Shown here: piece by piece, positions 33,954 to 41,856 of the stretch
Position numbering within the stretch: position 1 is the first letter of the stretch
Layout: every line of letters starts with the position of its first letter
Source: Nocardia sp. BSTN01
Lineage (GTDB): Bacteria; Actinomycetota; Actinomycetes; Mycobacteriales; Mycobacteriaceae
NCBI RefSeq assembly: GCF_015354405.1
Contig: NZ_JADKYP010000006.1
Span: forward strand, 124,001 to 188,000
DNA: 64,000 nucleotides
Direction of reading: 5' to 3'
The notes under the pieces: generated by a model
The model's database searches: none
Seen by the model: only the letters and a program-made list of their open reading frames with translations
What the model was told of the DNA's origin: nothing
Made by a program: the position numbers and the translations under genes

Positions 33954-35177
33954 CTACCGCACGGCGGCCGATGACGTGGTCGGCGCGGCTGTGCTCCTGG
34001 AGTCGGGAACCCCCGCGTAGTCGGGCAGCTCGACACCGTTGAGCGCGCGTTCGATCAACTCGGCGAACCACTCGCCGGTGAAATCGGGGCTCGGCTCCGA
34101 GTCGGTGCCGGGGACCTCGCGGCTGCGCGCGTGCAATCGGCCGATCTCCTGGTTGGCCTCGACGTAGGGGCGCATCTGTTCCTCGTAGCGGGCGAATCCG
34201 ATTTTCGGGTCCCAGTCGGCGGCGGCCAGTTCTCCGGCCAGCAGGTAGGCACCGACCAGGGCCAGCCCGGTGCCCTGTCCGGACAGCGGTGAGGAGCTGA
34301 ACGCCGCGTCCCCGAGCAATCCCACCCGGCCGCTGGACCATCGGTCCATCACGACCTGGGCGACCTGATCGAGATAGAAGTCCGGAGTGTCGTCCAGGTG
34401 CGCGAGAATGCGCGGAGTCAACCAGCCCATGCCGGCCATCCGCTCTCGGAGCAGGCGCTTCTGGGCCTCGACGTCGCGGTAGTCGACGTCGAGGTCGGCG
34501 GCGGTGAAGGAGAACATGGCCATGGCCTTGGTGGCGTCGGGGATGGGTCGCAGACCGGCGGACCGCCCGGACTCCTGGTAATCGATCAGCCAGCGCTCGA
34601 GCCCGAACTCGTTGGGCACGGTGTAGAAGGCCAGTGCCTGCCCGAGGTGACGGATGAACTGCTCGCGCGGGCCGAAAACCATCGCGCGCAAAGCCGAGTG
34701 CAGCCCGTCCGCCCCGATCACCAGGTCGAAGCGCCGCCGATCGCCGCCCGCGAAGACGACGTCGACCCCGTCCGCGTCCTGGGTGATTTCGGCGATCCGA
34801 TCGCCGAACAGGTACTCGGCACCGTCGTGGGTGTCGTCGTAGAGCACCCGGGACAGGTCCCCGCGCAGGATCTCGATTTCGGAGATGTATCCGTCGCCGC
34901 CGTCGTCGTCCGCGCGAAAGGTCTCCAGCACTGTGCCGTTCGCGTCCACGGTGTACGCGCCGGCGGTCTCGGTGCGCGCGGCGCGCACCGCCGCGTCGAG
35001 TCCCATCCGCCGGATGACCTCTCTGGTCACTCCGCGCGCGTCCACGGCCTGACCGCCGGGTCGCAGTCCGGGCGCCCGCTCCACCACGGTCACCTCGGCG
35101 CCCCTTCGGACAAGCCAGTGGGCCAGCGCGGGCCCGGCGATGCTCGCCCCCGCCACCAACACTCTCGTGCCGCTCAC
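33954..35177 (-). CDS. FAD-dependent aromatic/drug monooxygenase (PHBH/TetX-like)
   Basis: 407 residues. FAD-binding G-A-S-I-A-G-P-A-L-A-H near the N-terminus, the D-G motif G-A-D-G-L-H-S-A-L-R, and the G-D motif L-L-G-D-A-A-F-S-S-S-P-L-S-G-Q-G. Class A flavoprotein hydroxylases act on phenols, tetracyclines or rifamycins; the substrate is not determinable. A second, similar gene lies at 36298-37509. GTG start at 35177. Confidence 0.88.
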   Translation of the reverse strand: MSGTRVLVAGASIAGPALAHWLVRRGAEVTVVERAPGLRPGGQAVDARGVTREVIRRMGLDAAVRAARTETAGAYTVDANGTVLETFRADDDGGDGYISEIEILRGDLSRVLYDDTHDGAEYLFGDRIAEITQDADGVDVVFAGGDRRRFDLVIGADGLHSALRAMVFGPREQFIRHLGQALAFYTVPNEFGLERWLIDYQESGRSAGLRPIPDATKAMAMFSFTAADLDVDYRDVEAQKRLLRERMAGMGWLTPRILAHLDDTPDFYLDQVAQVVMDRWSSGRVGLLGDAAFSSSPLSGQGTGLALVGAYLLAGELAAADWDPKIGFARYEEQMRPYVEANQEIGRLHARSREVPGTDSEPSPDFTGEWFAELIERALNGVELPDYAGVPDSRSTAAPTTSSAAVR

Positions 35178-35514
35178 AGCGCCCCCTGCTCATCCGTGCC
35201 GATTACCGAACTCATCTGCTCCCGCTCGGGTCCGTCGGTGCCCATCGTTGCCTCCCTGCGCTTGTCCCCGCGCTGGAACGGGCCCAGCGCTGTCGGTGTA
35301 TCCAGAGGTGTCGACGGCGGCATCGCAAAGAATTCATCGGTGCCGCCGGGATCGCTGTGCCTGCTCGGCTGGAACGGTCTGTGCAGCGTGCTGATTCGGG
35401 AGCCATCCGCAGTCCCGAAGCGGAAAATCTAGCAACACTAGACAATCTATCGGCATCTAGGTTACTGTCGCTCTAGTCGCTAGCGTTGGTAGATTTCATT
35501 GAGGAGTGATCGAC
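35178..35514. promoter_or_regulatory. 337-bp divergent promoter region with clustered CTAG sites
   Basis: No convincing gene. The right end holds five CTAG tetramers in 55 bp (35429, 35438, 35457, 35473, 35480), including the dyad TCTAG-CAACA-CTAGA (35428-35442). CTAG is normally scarce in such GC-rich DNA, so this looks like an operator array for the PPOX gene at 35515. Confidence 0.5.
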
Positions 35515-35913
35515 ATGACCTTCACCATCAACGAGCAGAAGTTCCTCGCCGAGGCCGGCATCGGCCGCTTGGCCACGGTGTCGCCCGACGGCGTCGTGCA
35601 GAACAATCCGACCAACTATCGGGTGAACGCCGACGGCACCATCGACATCGGGGGTATGCGGATGCGCGCCAGCCGGAAGTATCGCAACGTCGAGGCGGGA
35701 AGCCGCGTGTCGTTCGTCGTCGACCAGCAGGTTTCGTTGGAGCCGTACGAAATTCGCGGCATCGAGGTACGCGGTACGGCCGTCGCGCTCGACGACGAGG
35801 AGCCCCCGTTCCCGCCCCAGGAACGCGCGGTCATCCGCATCCACCCCGACCGGATCGTCTCCTGGGGCATCGACAGCGGATCCTTCGACTTCACCAGTCG
35901 CAAGGCCGAATAG
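35515..35913 (+). CDS. PPOX-class F420-dependent oxidoreductase
   Basis: 132 residues, split-barrel flavin/F420-binding fold (E-A-G-I-G-R-L-A-T-V-S-P-D-G-V-V, R-V-S-F-V-V-D). Start ATG 35515 has GAGGAG 8 nt upstream. Family members reduce small molecules with F420H2 or act on tetrapyrroles; actinobacterial versions are mostly uncharacterised. Divergent from the FAD monooxygenase. Confidence 0.88.
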   Translation: MTFTINEQKFLAEAGIGRLATVSPDGVVQNNPTNYRVNADGTIDIGGMRMRASRKYRNVEAGSRVSFVVDQQVSLEPYEIRGIEVRGTAVALDDEEPPFPPQERAVIRIHPDRIVSWGIDSGSFDFTSRKAE

Positions 35914-35988
35914 TCCCGCATATCGAACGCCGCCCCTCGATGATCTCGCGGCTCGTGTAAGAGCGGGACGGGCGGGAACCACTGCGGT

Positions 35989-36243
35989 ATGACGGAGAAC
36001 ACATCGGATTCAACCACGAAACCCGCCGAGACGGTCACGCCCGAGCCGGATGAGGAAACCCGCGAGCGGGCCAAGGAGGAAGCCGGCAAGCTGGACGAAA
36101 TCTACGAGCCGGGTGCACGCGCGAGTGTCGTCGTACCCGGGACCGACGGCATGGTCGCGGGCACCGCCTTCGCCGACTCGGTCGACGAACAGATCACCGA
36201 GAACAAACCGCCGGACGAACTGCGCAAGGACAAGGATTCCTGA
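35989..36243 (+). CDS. Small acidic hypothetical protein
   Basis: 84 residues, rich in Glu, Asp, Thr and Lys, with an N-terminal disordered stretch and a middle segment I-Y-E-P-G-A-R-A-S-V-V-V-P-G-T-D-G. It ends in K-D-K-D-S. Composition is unlike random antisense translation in this GC-rich DNA. It resembles small stress-type proteins common in nocardioform genomes; function unknown. 75 nt after the PPOX gene. Confidence 0.65.
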   Translation: MTENTSDSTTKPAETVTPEPDEETRERAKEEAGKLDEIYEPGARASVVVPGTDGMVAGTAFADSVDEQITENKPPDELRKDKDS

Positions 36244-36297
36244 TTTCGGACGACGTCGACCGACATCGACGGCGAGCCGGTCCGTAGCCGATTCGGC

Positions 36298-37509
36298 TCA
36301 TTCCGCGATCGAAGCTGCCGGCAGGTCGTAATCGGGAAGCTGCTCGGTGGCCCGGGGAGCCATGATGCGTTCCATTCCGGCCATCGATTCCAGCAGCGGC
36401 AGGCGAGCGATGAGATTGCGCACCGCGATGCCGACCCGTGTTTTCGGTGCCATGAGCCGCAGGTTGGGGCCGATCTGTTGTTTGCGGTCGACCAACGGCC
36501 GGTGGGCCTGCTCATAGCGACGGAAGGCGAGGCGATGGTCCCCGGCGGCGGCTGCGAGCTCACCGGCGAGCCGGTAGGCCCCGATCAACGCCAGCTCGGC
36601 CCCCGCGCCGGAGGCCGGAGACGCGCAGTAGGCGGCGTCGCCCACCAGGACGACCCTGCCGATCGACCATGACCGCATGTGGACCTGGCCGAGGGTGTCG
36701 ATGTAGGCGTCCGGATCGGCGAGTACACTTTTCAGCAATTCGGGCACGTGCCAGGCGTTTTCGTCACGGAACTCGGAGGCGAGCAGCGCCCGCGCCGCCT
36801 CCTGGTCGCGCGGATCGATATCGCGTCGTGGACTGCGGAACATGAGATACGCCTTGGCTCGAGTGTGATTGCCCGAGCGGTAGATCCCGGCAAAGCGTCC
36901 TGGCGTATTGAAGACCGTCATCCACCGATCGGGTCCCAGCGCCGAGTCGGCGTTCCCGAAGGCGAAGTAGTGGTCCATGTGCCGGACGTAGTCGGACTCC
37001 GGGCCGAAGACCAGTCGCCGGACCGTCGAGTGCAGGCCGTCGGCTCCGATCACCAGGTCGAAGCGTCGCCTCGGCGCGTGCTCGAAGGTGACGGTGACAC
37101 CGTCGTCGTACTGCTCGAGCCCGCGGATGGAGTCGCCGAAGATGTACTCCACGTTGTCGGCGGTGAGGTCGTGCAGGATACGGACGAGATCGCCACGCAT
37201 GATCTCCGCCTCGGTGCTGCCGTACTTGTCCTTGATGCCCTGCATATCGATCCGGGCGAGGTCGCGTCCGTCGGCACGGACGAACCTCATTCCCGCGACG
37301 TCGGCCGCGCAGTCCCGCACCCGTGCCATGATTCCCATCTTGTCGGCCACCTCGATCGCCTGATCGCGGATATCCACCCCTTGCCCGCCGGTCCGCAGCC
37401 CGGCTGCTCGCTCGACCACCGTGGGCCGGAACCCGTGTCGCGCAAGCCAGTACGCCAACACCTGGCCGGCGATACCGGCACCGGAAATCAGAATCCGCTC
37501 GTTCTTCAC
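36298..37509 (-). CDS. FAD-dependent monooxygenase (PHBH/TetX-like)
   Basis: 403 residues with I-S-G-A-G-I-A-G-Q-V-L-A-Y-W-L, D-G motif G-A-D-G-L-H-S-T-V-R and G-D motif L-V-G-D-A-A-Y-C-A-S-P-A-S-G-A-G. Same class as the protein encoded at 33954-35177; the two may be old duplicates. Divergent from the TetR-HTH regulator, whose two presumed operators lie in the 95-bp gap, so induction by a substrate sensed by that regulator is likely. Confidence 0.88.
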   Translation of the reverse strand: MKNERILISGAGIAGQVLAYWLARHGFRPTVVERAAGLRTGGQGVDIRDQAIEVADKMGIMARVRDCAADVAGMRFVRADGRDLARIDMQGIKDKYGSTEAEIMRGDLVRILHDLTADNVEYIFGDSIRGLEQYDDGVTVTFEHAPRRRFDLVIGADGLHSTVRRLVFGPESDYVRHMDHYFAFGNADSALGPDRWMTVFNTPGRFAGIYRSGNHTRAKAYLMFRSPRRDIDPRDQEAARALLASEFRDENAWHVPELLKSVLADPDAYIDTLGQVHMRSWSIGRVVLVGDAAYCASPASGAGAELALIGAYRLAGELAAAAGDHRLAFRRYEQAHRPLVDRKQQIGPNLRLMAPKTRVGIAVRNLIARLPLLESMAGMERIMAPRATEQLPDYDLPAASIAE

Positions 37510-37532
37510 CGCGTCCTCCTTGTTTCATAATT

Positions 37533-37581
37533 ACTGACCAATGGTCAGTGGCTACACGATAGGGTGCTGACCGCCGGTCAG
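37533..37581. promoter_or_regulatory. Twin TetR operators between FAD monooxygenase and TetR gene
   Basis: ACTGACCA-A-TGGTCAGT (37533-37549, perfect 17 bp) and CTGACC-GCC-GGTCAG (37567-37581, perfect 15 bp). They share the half-site CTGACC with centres 33 bp apart. The second spans a plausible -35 (CTGACC) spaced 18 nt from TAGGAT (37591), so it would block the regulator's own promoter. Confidence 0.75.
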
Positions 37582-37604
37582 TCAAGGGGTTAGGATCGAG
37601 AACC

Positions 37605-38366
37605 GTGACTGACGATTCGCGTACTCGAATCCTGCGCACCGCGCTGGAGATGTTCGCCGAACGTGGCTACCATGCGGTATCCGTGCGGGAAATCTCCGAG
37701 CAGGTCGGTCTGACCAAAACCGCTGTGCTCTATCACTTTTCGAGCAAGATCGACATCGTCGTCGCTCTGGTCGAACCATTGCTGGCAGACACCGAGGCCA
37801 TGCTCGAATCCGTCCGGTCCATCCGGAATGCGGACGCACGACGGTGGGCGGTGGCCGAAGGGCTCCTCGACACCTGGCTCCGGCATCGGTCAGTGCTGCG
37901 GATCCACATGCAGGACCAGGCGCTGTCGGCCGATACCGCGACCTATCGGCGGCTGCGTGACATCGCCCTGACCGCGCAGGGACTGCTCGCCGGCCCCGAC
38001 GCCGATTTCACCGCGCGAGTACGGGCCGCGCAGATCTACGCGGCGCTCAGCGACCCTGTGGTGTTCTTCGCCGACCAGCCCGAAAGGCAGGTGCGCGCAG
38101 CGATTCTCGACGGCGTGCACCGACTGTTGGGTGGGCCACCGCCTCGTGAGACTGTCAGTCGGCCGGAGCGGCCCGTCGACACCGCACGACCCCGAGCGGG
38201 CCGCGGCCGCCCGGGCGCGATGACCCCGGACATGGTCGAGTCCGCTCGCCGCATGCGGGATTCCGGCGAATACACCGTCGACGAGATCGCCGCGACCCTG
38301 GGCGTATCCCGCGCAACCGTCTACCGGAATCTCACAACTTCCCGCGATCGCCCCAACGTCTCATAA
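37605..38366 (+). CDS. TetR regulator with extra C-terminal recombinase-like HTH
   Basis: 253 residues. Residues 1-170 are a normal TetR protein (R-T-A-L-E-M-F-A-E-R-G-Y-H-A-V-S-V-R-E-I, G-L-T-K-T-A-V-L-Y-H-F). After an Arg/Pro linker, residues 200-247 form a second HTH of the Hin/Tn3-resolvase C-terminal type (G-R-P-G-A-M-T-P, V-D-E-I-A-A-T-L-G-V-S-R-A-T-V-Y-R). Such tails normally belong to serine recombinases. GTG start. Its 3' end overlaps the convergent nucleotidyltransferase stop by 6 nt. Confidence 0.85.
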   Translation: MTDDSRTRILRTALEMFAERGYHAVSVREISEQVGLTKTAVLYHFSSKIDIVVALVEPLLADTEAMLESVRSIRNADARRWAVAEGLLDTWLRHRSVLRIHMQDQALSADTATYRRLRDIALTAQGLLAGPDADFTARVRAAQIYAALSDPVVFFADQPERQVRAAILDGVHRLLGGPPPRETVSRPERPVDTARPRAGRGRPGAMTPDMVESARRMRDSGEYTVDEIAATLGVSRATVYRNLTTSRDRPNVS

Positions 38367-39020
38367 AGACTCTGTTTTTGATACGTGCAACTCCGGTTTT
38401 GGGGCGCCTTGATCCGAGAGTGCTTCCAGCCACGGATGGCCCGAGTGCACTCGCGACAGCCACCCGGACAATCGGGATCGCCGCGATGTGTCCAACGCGG
38501 GGAGCGCGTGCAGGAAGTCGGCCTCGTCCTTGGCTCGCCGGGCTTTCGCCTTGAACAGGAGTACGACCTCGGGGATCACGTAGGGGATGCCGTCGGCGGT
38601 GTGGAGAATCAGCTCCTCGTGGGACAGGGTGATCGAGGCGTCGCGGCGGCACACCCACCGGTCCCCGCAGTGTGGCTCGCGGAATACGTCGAGGCGATAG
38701 AGCCCCGTCGCGGGTTCGCGCAGCCACGTCTGATGGTGGTTGCCGGCTTGCTCCGGGTACGGCCAGGCGTGCCCGTCGCCGATGACGTCCCATTCGTAGC
38801 CGGGGAACGCCTCCGCGATGTCGTCGAACCGCTCACGGGGAATACCGATTTCGAGATCGGAATGCGTACGACCGAGGCCGCCGACGAACAGATCCAGCGC
38901 CCACCCCGCCGCGATGTACCAACATGTAGGGATACCCGACAGTCGTTCGGCGACTTCACTGGGCGTCCAAGCTTTCCAGAGGCGGTCGCATTCCTGGACC
39001 GACAACGGGCGTCCGGTCAT
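38361..39020 (-). CDS. Aminoglycoside-adenylyltransferase-like nucleotidyltransferase
   Basis: 219 residues. The N-terminal nucleotidyltransferase core A-A-G-W-A-L-D-L-F-V-G-G, then H-S-D-L-E-I-G-I, resembles ANT(2'')/Lin-type drug-modifying enzymes, where the H-x-D-x-E/D acids bind metal. The ATG at 39020 has AAGGGA upstream. It begins 1 nt after the methyltransferase stop, so the two are one operon. Drug modification is possible but unproven; many genomic members have no known substrate. Confidence 0.8.
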   Translation of the reverse strand: MTGRPLSVQECDRLWKAWTPSEVAERLSGIPTCWYIAAGWALDLFVGGLGRTHSDLEIGIPRERFDDIAEAFPGYEWDVIGDGHAWPYPEQAGNHHQTWLREPATGLYRLDVFREPHCGDRWVCRRDASITLSHEELILHTADGIPYVIPEVVLLFKAKARRAKDEADFLHALPALDTSRRSRLSGWLSRVHSGHPWLEALSDQGAPKPELHVSKTESL

Positions 39021-39021
39021 C

Positions 39022-39852
39022 TCAGGTCCCTTCACATCGGACGGGTCGACTGCTCGTCGCACATCCTGCCCTTCGCGGCTCACGACTGACCGCGAGTGTC
39101 GGGGCGTACAGGACGAAGAACAGGAAGCACAGGAATCTGTTGTCGGTGCTCTCTCCGAGCACCTCGGGAATCAGATCGCGAGCGGCGGGCAGGGCCGGCG
39201 GTTCGCTGATGACGCCGATGCGGAAGCCGGCTGCGGTGAAGGCGTCGGTCATCGCGTGTAATGGCCGGTCCCAGAAACTCAGTCGGGCGGTCTGCCCGCC
39301 CATGCTCCATTCGTCGATCCGGTTGCGGGTCCGGAAATAGTCGGTCGAATCCCCGGCCAGACGTTGTCCGAGGAAGTTGGCGAAAGGATGCTCGACCGAG
39401 ACGATGAGCCTGCCGCCGGGGACCAGCACGCGTCGCAGTTCGGCGAGAGCCGGTCCCCAGTCCCGCAGGTAATGCAACACCAGAGACGCGACGACGTCGT
39501 CGAACCCGCTGTCGGGAAAGGGCAGCGGGTCGGCCAGATCGGCGACTCGCAGGTCCGCGTCGGCGCCGAGGTGTTGTCGGGCCTGCTCCAGAATCCGGGC
39601 ACTCGAGTCGATGCCGGTCACGACGGCGCCACGGTCGCGCAGCGCGGCGAACAGGGGACCCGGACCGCAGCCGACATCGAGGATTCGCCGCCCTGAGACG
39701 TCCCCGGCGAGTTCCAGGATCGCGGGCCGGTTGTAGTAGGCGTGCACAAGGCCGGTCTCGTTTTCTGCCGCGTAGCCCTCGGCGATGCTGTCGTAGCCGC
39801 TCACCCGCATCGGATCGGCGGGACGTGCCTGGCCTTCCGGAACTGGAGTCAT
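39022..39852 (-). CDS. Class I SAM-dependent methyltransferase
   Basis: 276 residues. Motif I I-L-D-V-G-C-G-P-G-P-L, motif II V-T-G-I-D-S-S, then A-D-L-A-D-P-L-P-F-P-D-S and L-R-R-V-L-V-P-G-G-R, a Methyltransf_11 type acting on a small molecule. ATG at 39852 chosen for the AGGATGGGG just upstream. Directly precedes the nucleotidyltransferase gene. Confidence 0.85.
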   Translation of the reverse strand: MTPVPEGQARPADPMRVSGYDSIAEGYAAENETGLVHAYYNRPAILELAGDVSGRRILDVGCGPGPLFAALRDRGAVVTGIDSSARILEQARQHLGADADLRVADLADPLPFPDSGFDDVVASLVLHYLRDWGPALAELRRVLVPGGRLIVSVEHPFANFLGQRLAGDSTDYFRTRNRIDEWSMGGQTARLSFWDRPLHAMTDAFTAAGFRIGVISEPPALPAARDLIPEVLGESTDNRFLCFLFFVLYAPTLAVSREPRRAGCATSSRPVRCEGT

Positions 39853-39996
39853 GCCCCATCCTGACATGCAATCAGAGGTGCGCGGTGTAAAGCTTTGTCG
39901 GCCAACCATTTCGGGCAATCGGCTGAAAAATCAAAGAAGTTCTGTCGTGATTCGAGTGTGAAAGCTGCCTGAGCAGCCGCTCGATAGAGTCAGCAC

Positions 39997-40275
39997 ATGC
40001 CCGAGTTGATCGCGCCGACCGCACGCCTTCACCGCGCCTGGCTCGATGCGCATGCCGAGTGGGGCCCTGGCTTCCATGAAGACGGGTTCGGGTTGACGCC
40101 CGCCGACGAGGTCGACGCGCAGGCCGGCTTCACAAAGTGGGTGGAACGACTGGCCAGTGACTCACCCTCTTCGCGCGGTAGTGCCGATCGGCACGGGCTG
40201 CTCGAATATCCCTCCGGCACTTGGCAGGCTGTTGTTCATGACGCCGAGCGATCTCTTCTTCCAGCTGGGAGCTGA
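39997..40275 (+). pseudogene. Truncated GNAT acetyltransferase remnant
   Basis: The first 57 residues (L-I-A-P-T-A-R-L-H, W-L-D-A-H-A-E-W-G-P-G, H-E-D-G-F-G-L) match the start of a GNAT family of about 170 residues. The acetyl-CoA-binding part is missing; the remaining 35 codons to the stop at 40275 are unrelated. The downstream gene begins inside this frame. A deletion of the 3' two-thirds is the simplest reading. Confidence 0.65.
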
Positions 40276-40699
40276 GCGCAGACGACAGGTTCATCTGTCG
40301 CTGTGCGAGGATGCGCTGTCGATTTGGGTCGATTACGTCCGGGGGGAGCCCCGCGAGCTGCGCTATCGCGACTCGGTTGTCGGGATGCGGCATCTCGTGG
40401 AGGTCGAGCTTCCGGCCGATGCCCTTCGCTCCGCTCGGGCCGGGGTGGATCTCGCGGGGGTGCGCGATCGCTATCTCGAGCCCATTTGCGCGATGCAAGA
40501 CGATGATCTCGTCTTCCCCGATCCGGTCGAGTTCGCTTACTACGCGATCTACAACTGTTTTCGCAAGTACGCCCGCGGTGACGACATCGAGGATTGGCTG
40601 ATTGTCAACCAGGCCTTGTCGGCTCACGACATCGACGAGGCGGCGCCGCGTTTGACGCGCACGATCGACGATGTCGTCCGAACCGGGCTCGAGAACTGA
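40238..40699 (+). CDS. Conserved hypothetical protein
   Basis: 153 residues from ATG 40238. An acidic, Tyr/Phe-rich sequence with A-Y-Y-A-I-Y-N-C-F-R-K-Y and D-I-E-D-W-L-I-V-N-Q-A. The size, acidity and single-domain look resemble immunity-type proteins, but no toxin gene is adjacent, so this is speculation. It overlaps the end of the truncated GNAT frame. Confidence 0.6.
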   Translation: MTPSDLFFQLGAERRRQVHLSLCEDALSIWVDYVRGEPRELRYRDSVVGMRHLVEVELPADALRSARAGVDLAGVRDRYLEPICAMQDDDLVFPDPVEFAYYAIYNCFRKYARGDDIEDWLIVNQALSAHDIDEAAPRLTRTIDDVVRTGLEN

Positions 40700-40704
40700 T
40701 CGAC

Positions 40705-40742
40705 GGTCCGGCCGGCAGCTCCTCGCTGCTGTCGGCCGGACC
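40705..40742. terminator. Bidirectional hairpin terminator
   Basis: GGTCCGGCCG (40705-40714) pairs with CGGCCGGACC (40733-40742), with further partial pairing inside, between convergent genes. Confidence 0.6.
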
Positions 40743-40750
40743 GCCCGTTC

Positions 40751-41482
40751 TCACTTCAAATGCCGTGCGAAGAAACGACTTCCGTCGTCTCCCTCGAACT
40801 GCGGGACGCCCGTGTGGCCGCCCATATTGGCGTGCAGCGTCTTCTCCTTCGAGCCGAGGGCGTCGAACAGGTCCAGGGCCTGCTGCCGGTCGTTTCCTTC
40901 GTCGTCCCACTGCAGCAGGACCAGCAGCGGAATGGTGACCTGCCGGGCCTCCTCGAACATGCTGCGGGGCACGTAACTTCCGGCGAACAGAACGGCGGCC
41001 GCGATGCGCGGCTCGACGACCGCCAGCCGGACTCCGATGCCGATCACCCCTCCCGAGAACCCGACCGGGCCGGTGATTCCGGGCAGCGACAGGAGGGCGT
41101 CCAGGGTCGCCTGCCATTCCGGTACCGCCTTGTCGGCCAGCGGAAGGATGAGCCGGTCCACGATCTCGTCGTCGACCGGCTCGCCGGCCTGCACGGCTCG
41201 GCGCAGGTCGGCGCGGGCTTGTTCGGCGGCGGCGGAAGGGGGCCGGTCACCGCTGCCAGGGAGTTCGATGGTGGCTGCGGCGTAGCCTTCCGCCACGGCA
41301 TGCCGGGCCCGGCCCGCCAGCCGCGGATACATCCTGCGCAGTCCGCCGGGATGGCCGAGCAGGATCAGCGGTGTCGGTGCGGAGGCGGAAACAGGCGTCC
41401 ACAGGATGCCGGGGATCTCGCCGAGGGTGAACTCGTGTTCGAGGACGTCGTCGCCGAGACGCTGTTCGGAAGTGAAGTTCAT
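40751..41482 (-). CDS. Alpha/beta hydrolase (dienelactone-hydrolase-like)
   Basis: 243 residues. Oxyanion region L-L-G-H-P-G-G, nucleophile elbow G-F-S-G-G, later acid in the Q-W-D-D-E-G region, and a C-terminal histidine in G-G-H-T-G-V. Serine hydrolase of unknown substrate, cytoplasmic. ATG at 41482. Confidence 0.82.
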   Translation of the reverse strand: MNFTSEQRLGDDVLEHEFTLGEIPGILWTPVSASAPTPLILLGHPGGLRRMYPRLAGRARHAVAEGYAAATIELPGSGDRPPSAAAEQARADLRRAVQAGEPVDDEIVDRLILPLADKAVPEWQATLDALLSLPGITGPVGFSGGVIGIGVRLAVVEPRIAAAVLFAGSYVPRSMFEEARQVTIPLLVLLQWDDEGNDRQQALDLFDALGSKEKTLHANMGGHTGVPQFEGDDGSRFFARHLK

Positions 41483-41856
41483 GGTCGTGCCTTTCGGGAG
41501 TGCTCTCGCGGCGCTCCCGGACGACCTATCGCCCGACCGTGACCCCGGAGGGGAGCACCCATGTCGATACTGCGTTCACGGGTACCACCTCCTCGTTCTC
41601 TTGCACGGTCCCGGGAAAGGTAGCAGCGGTCCCAGTTGCCCGGCAACAGGTTTTCGTACCGATTTACGGCTACTTACACGTCTAGCGCGTCAAACTTCTT
41701 GGCAGGCAAAAGATTGACCCAAGACATTCAGGTGAGTGTTTGGGAGTATGTCGTCGGCGGTGTCGCGGGTCGACACAATCGCGTAGCCGTCGAAGCGACA
41801 GTCTCGCCGCACGGAAGAGATTCCTCCGCCCCGCCACAGGAAGTAGCCAGGTTGAT
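41483..41856. other. 374-bp intergenic region
   Basis: Between divergent genes. The part around 41630-41745 is clearly less GC-rich than its surroundings. No reading frame here resembles a protein; a short frame from 41636 overlaps the next start out of frame. It presumably holds the promoters of both neighbours. Confidence 0.5.
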
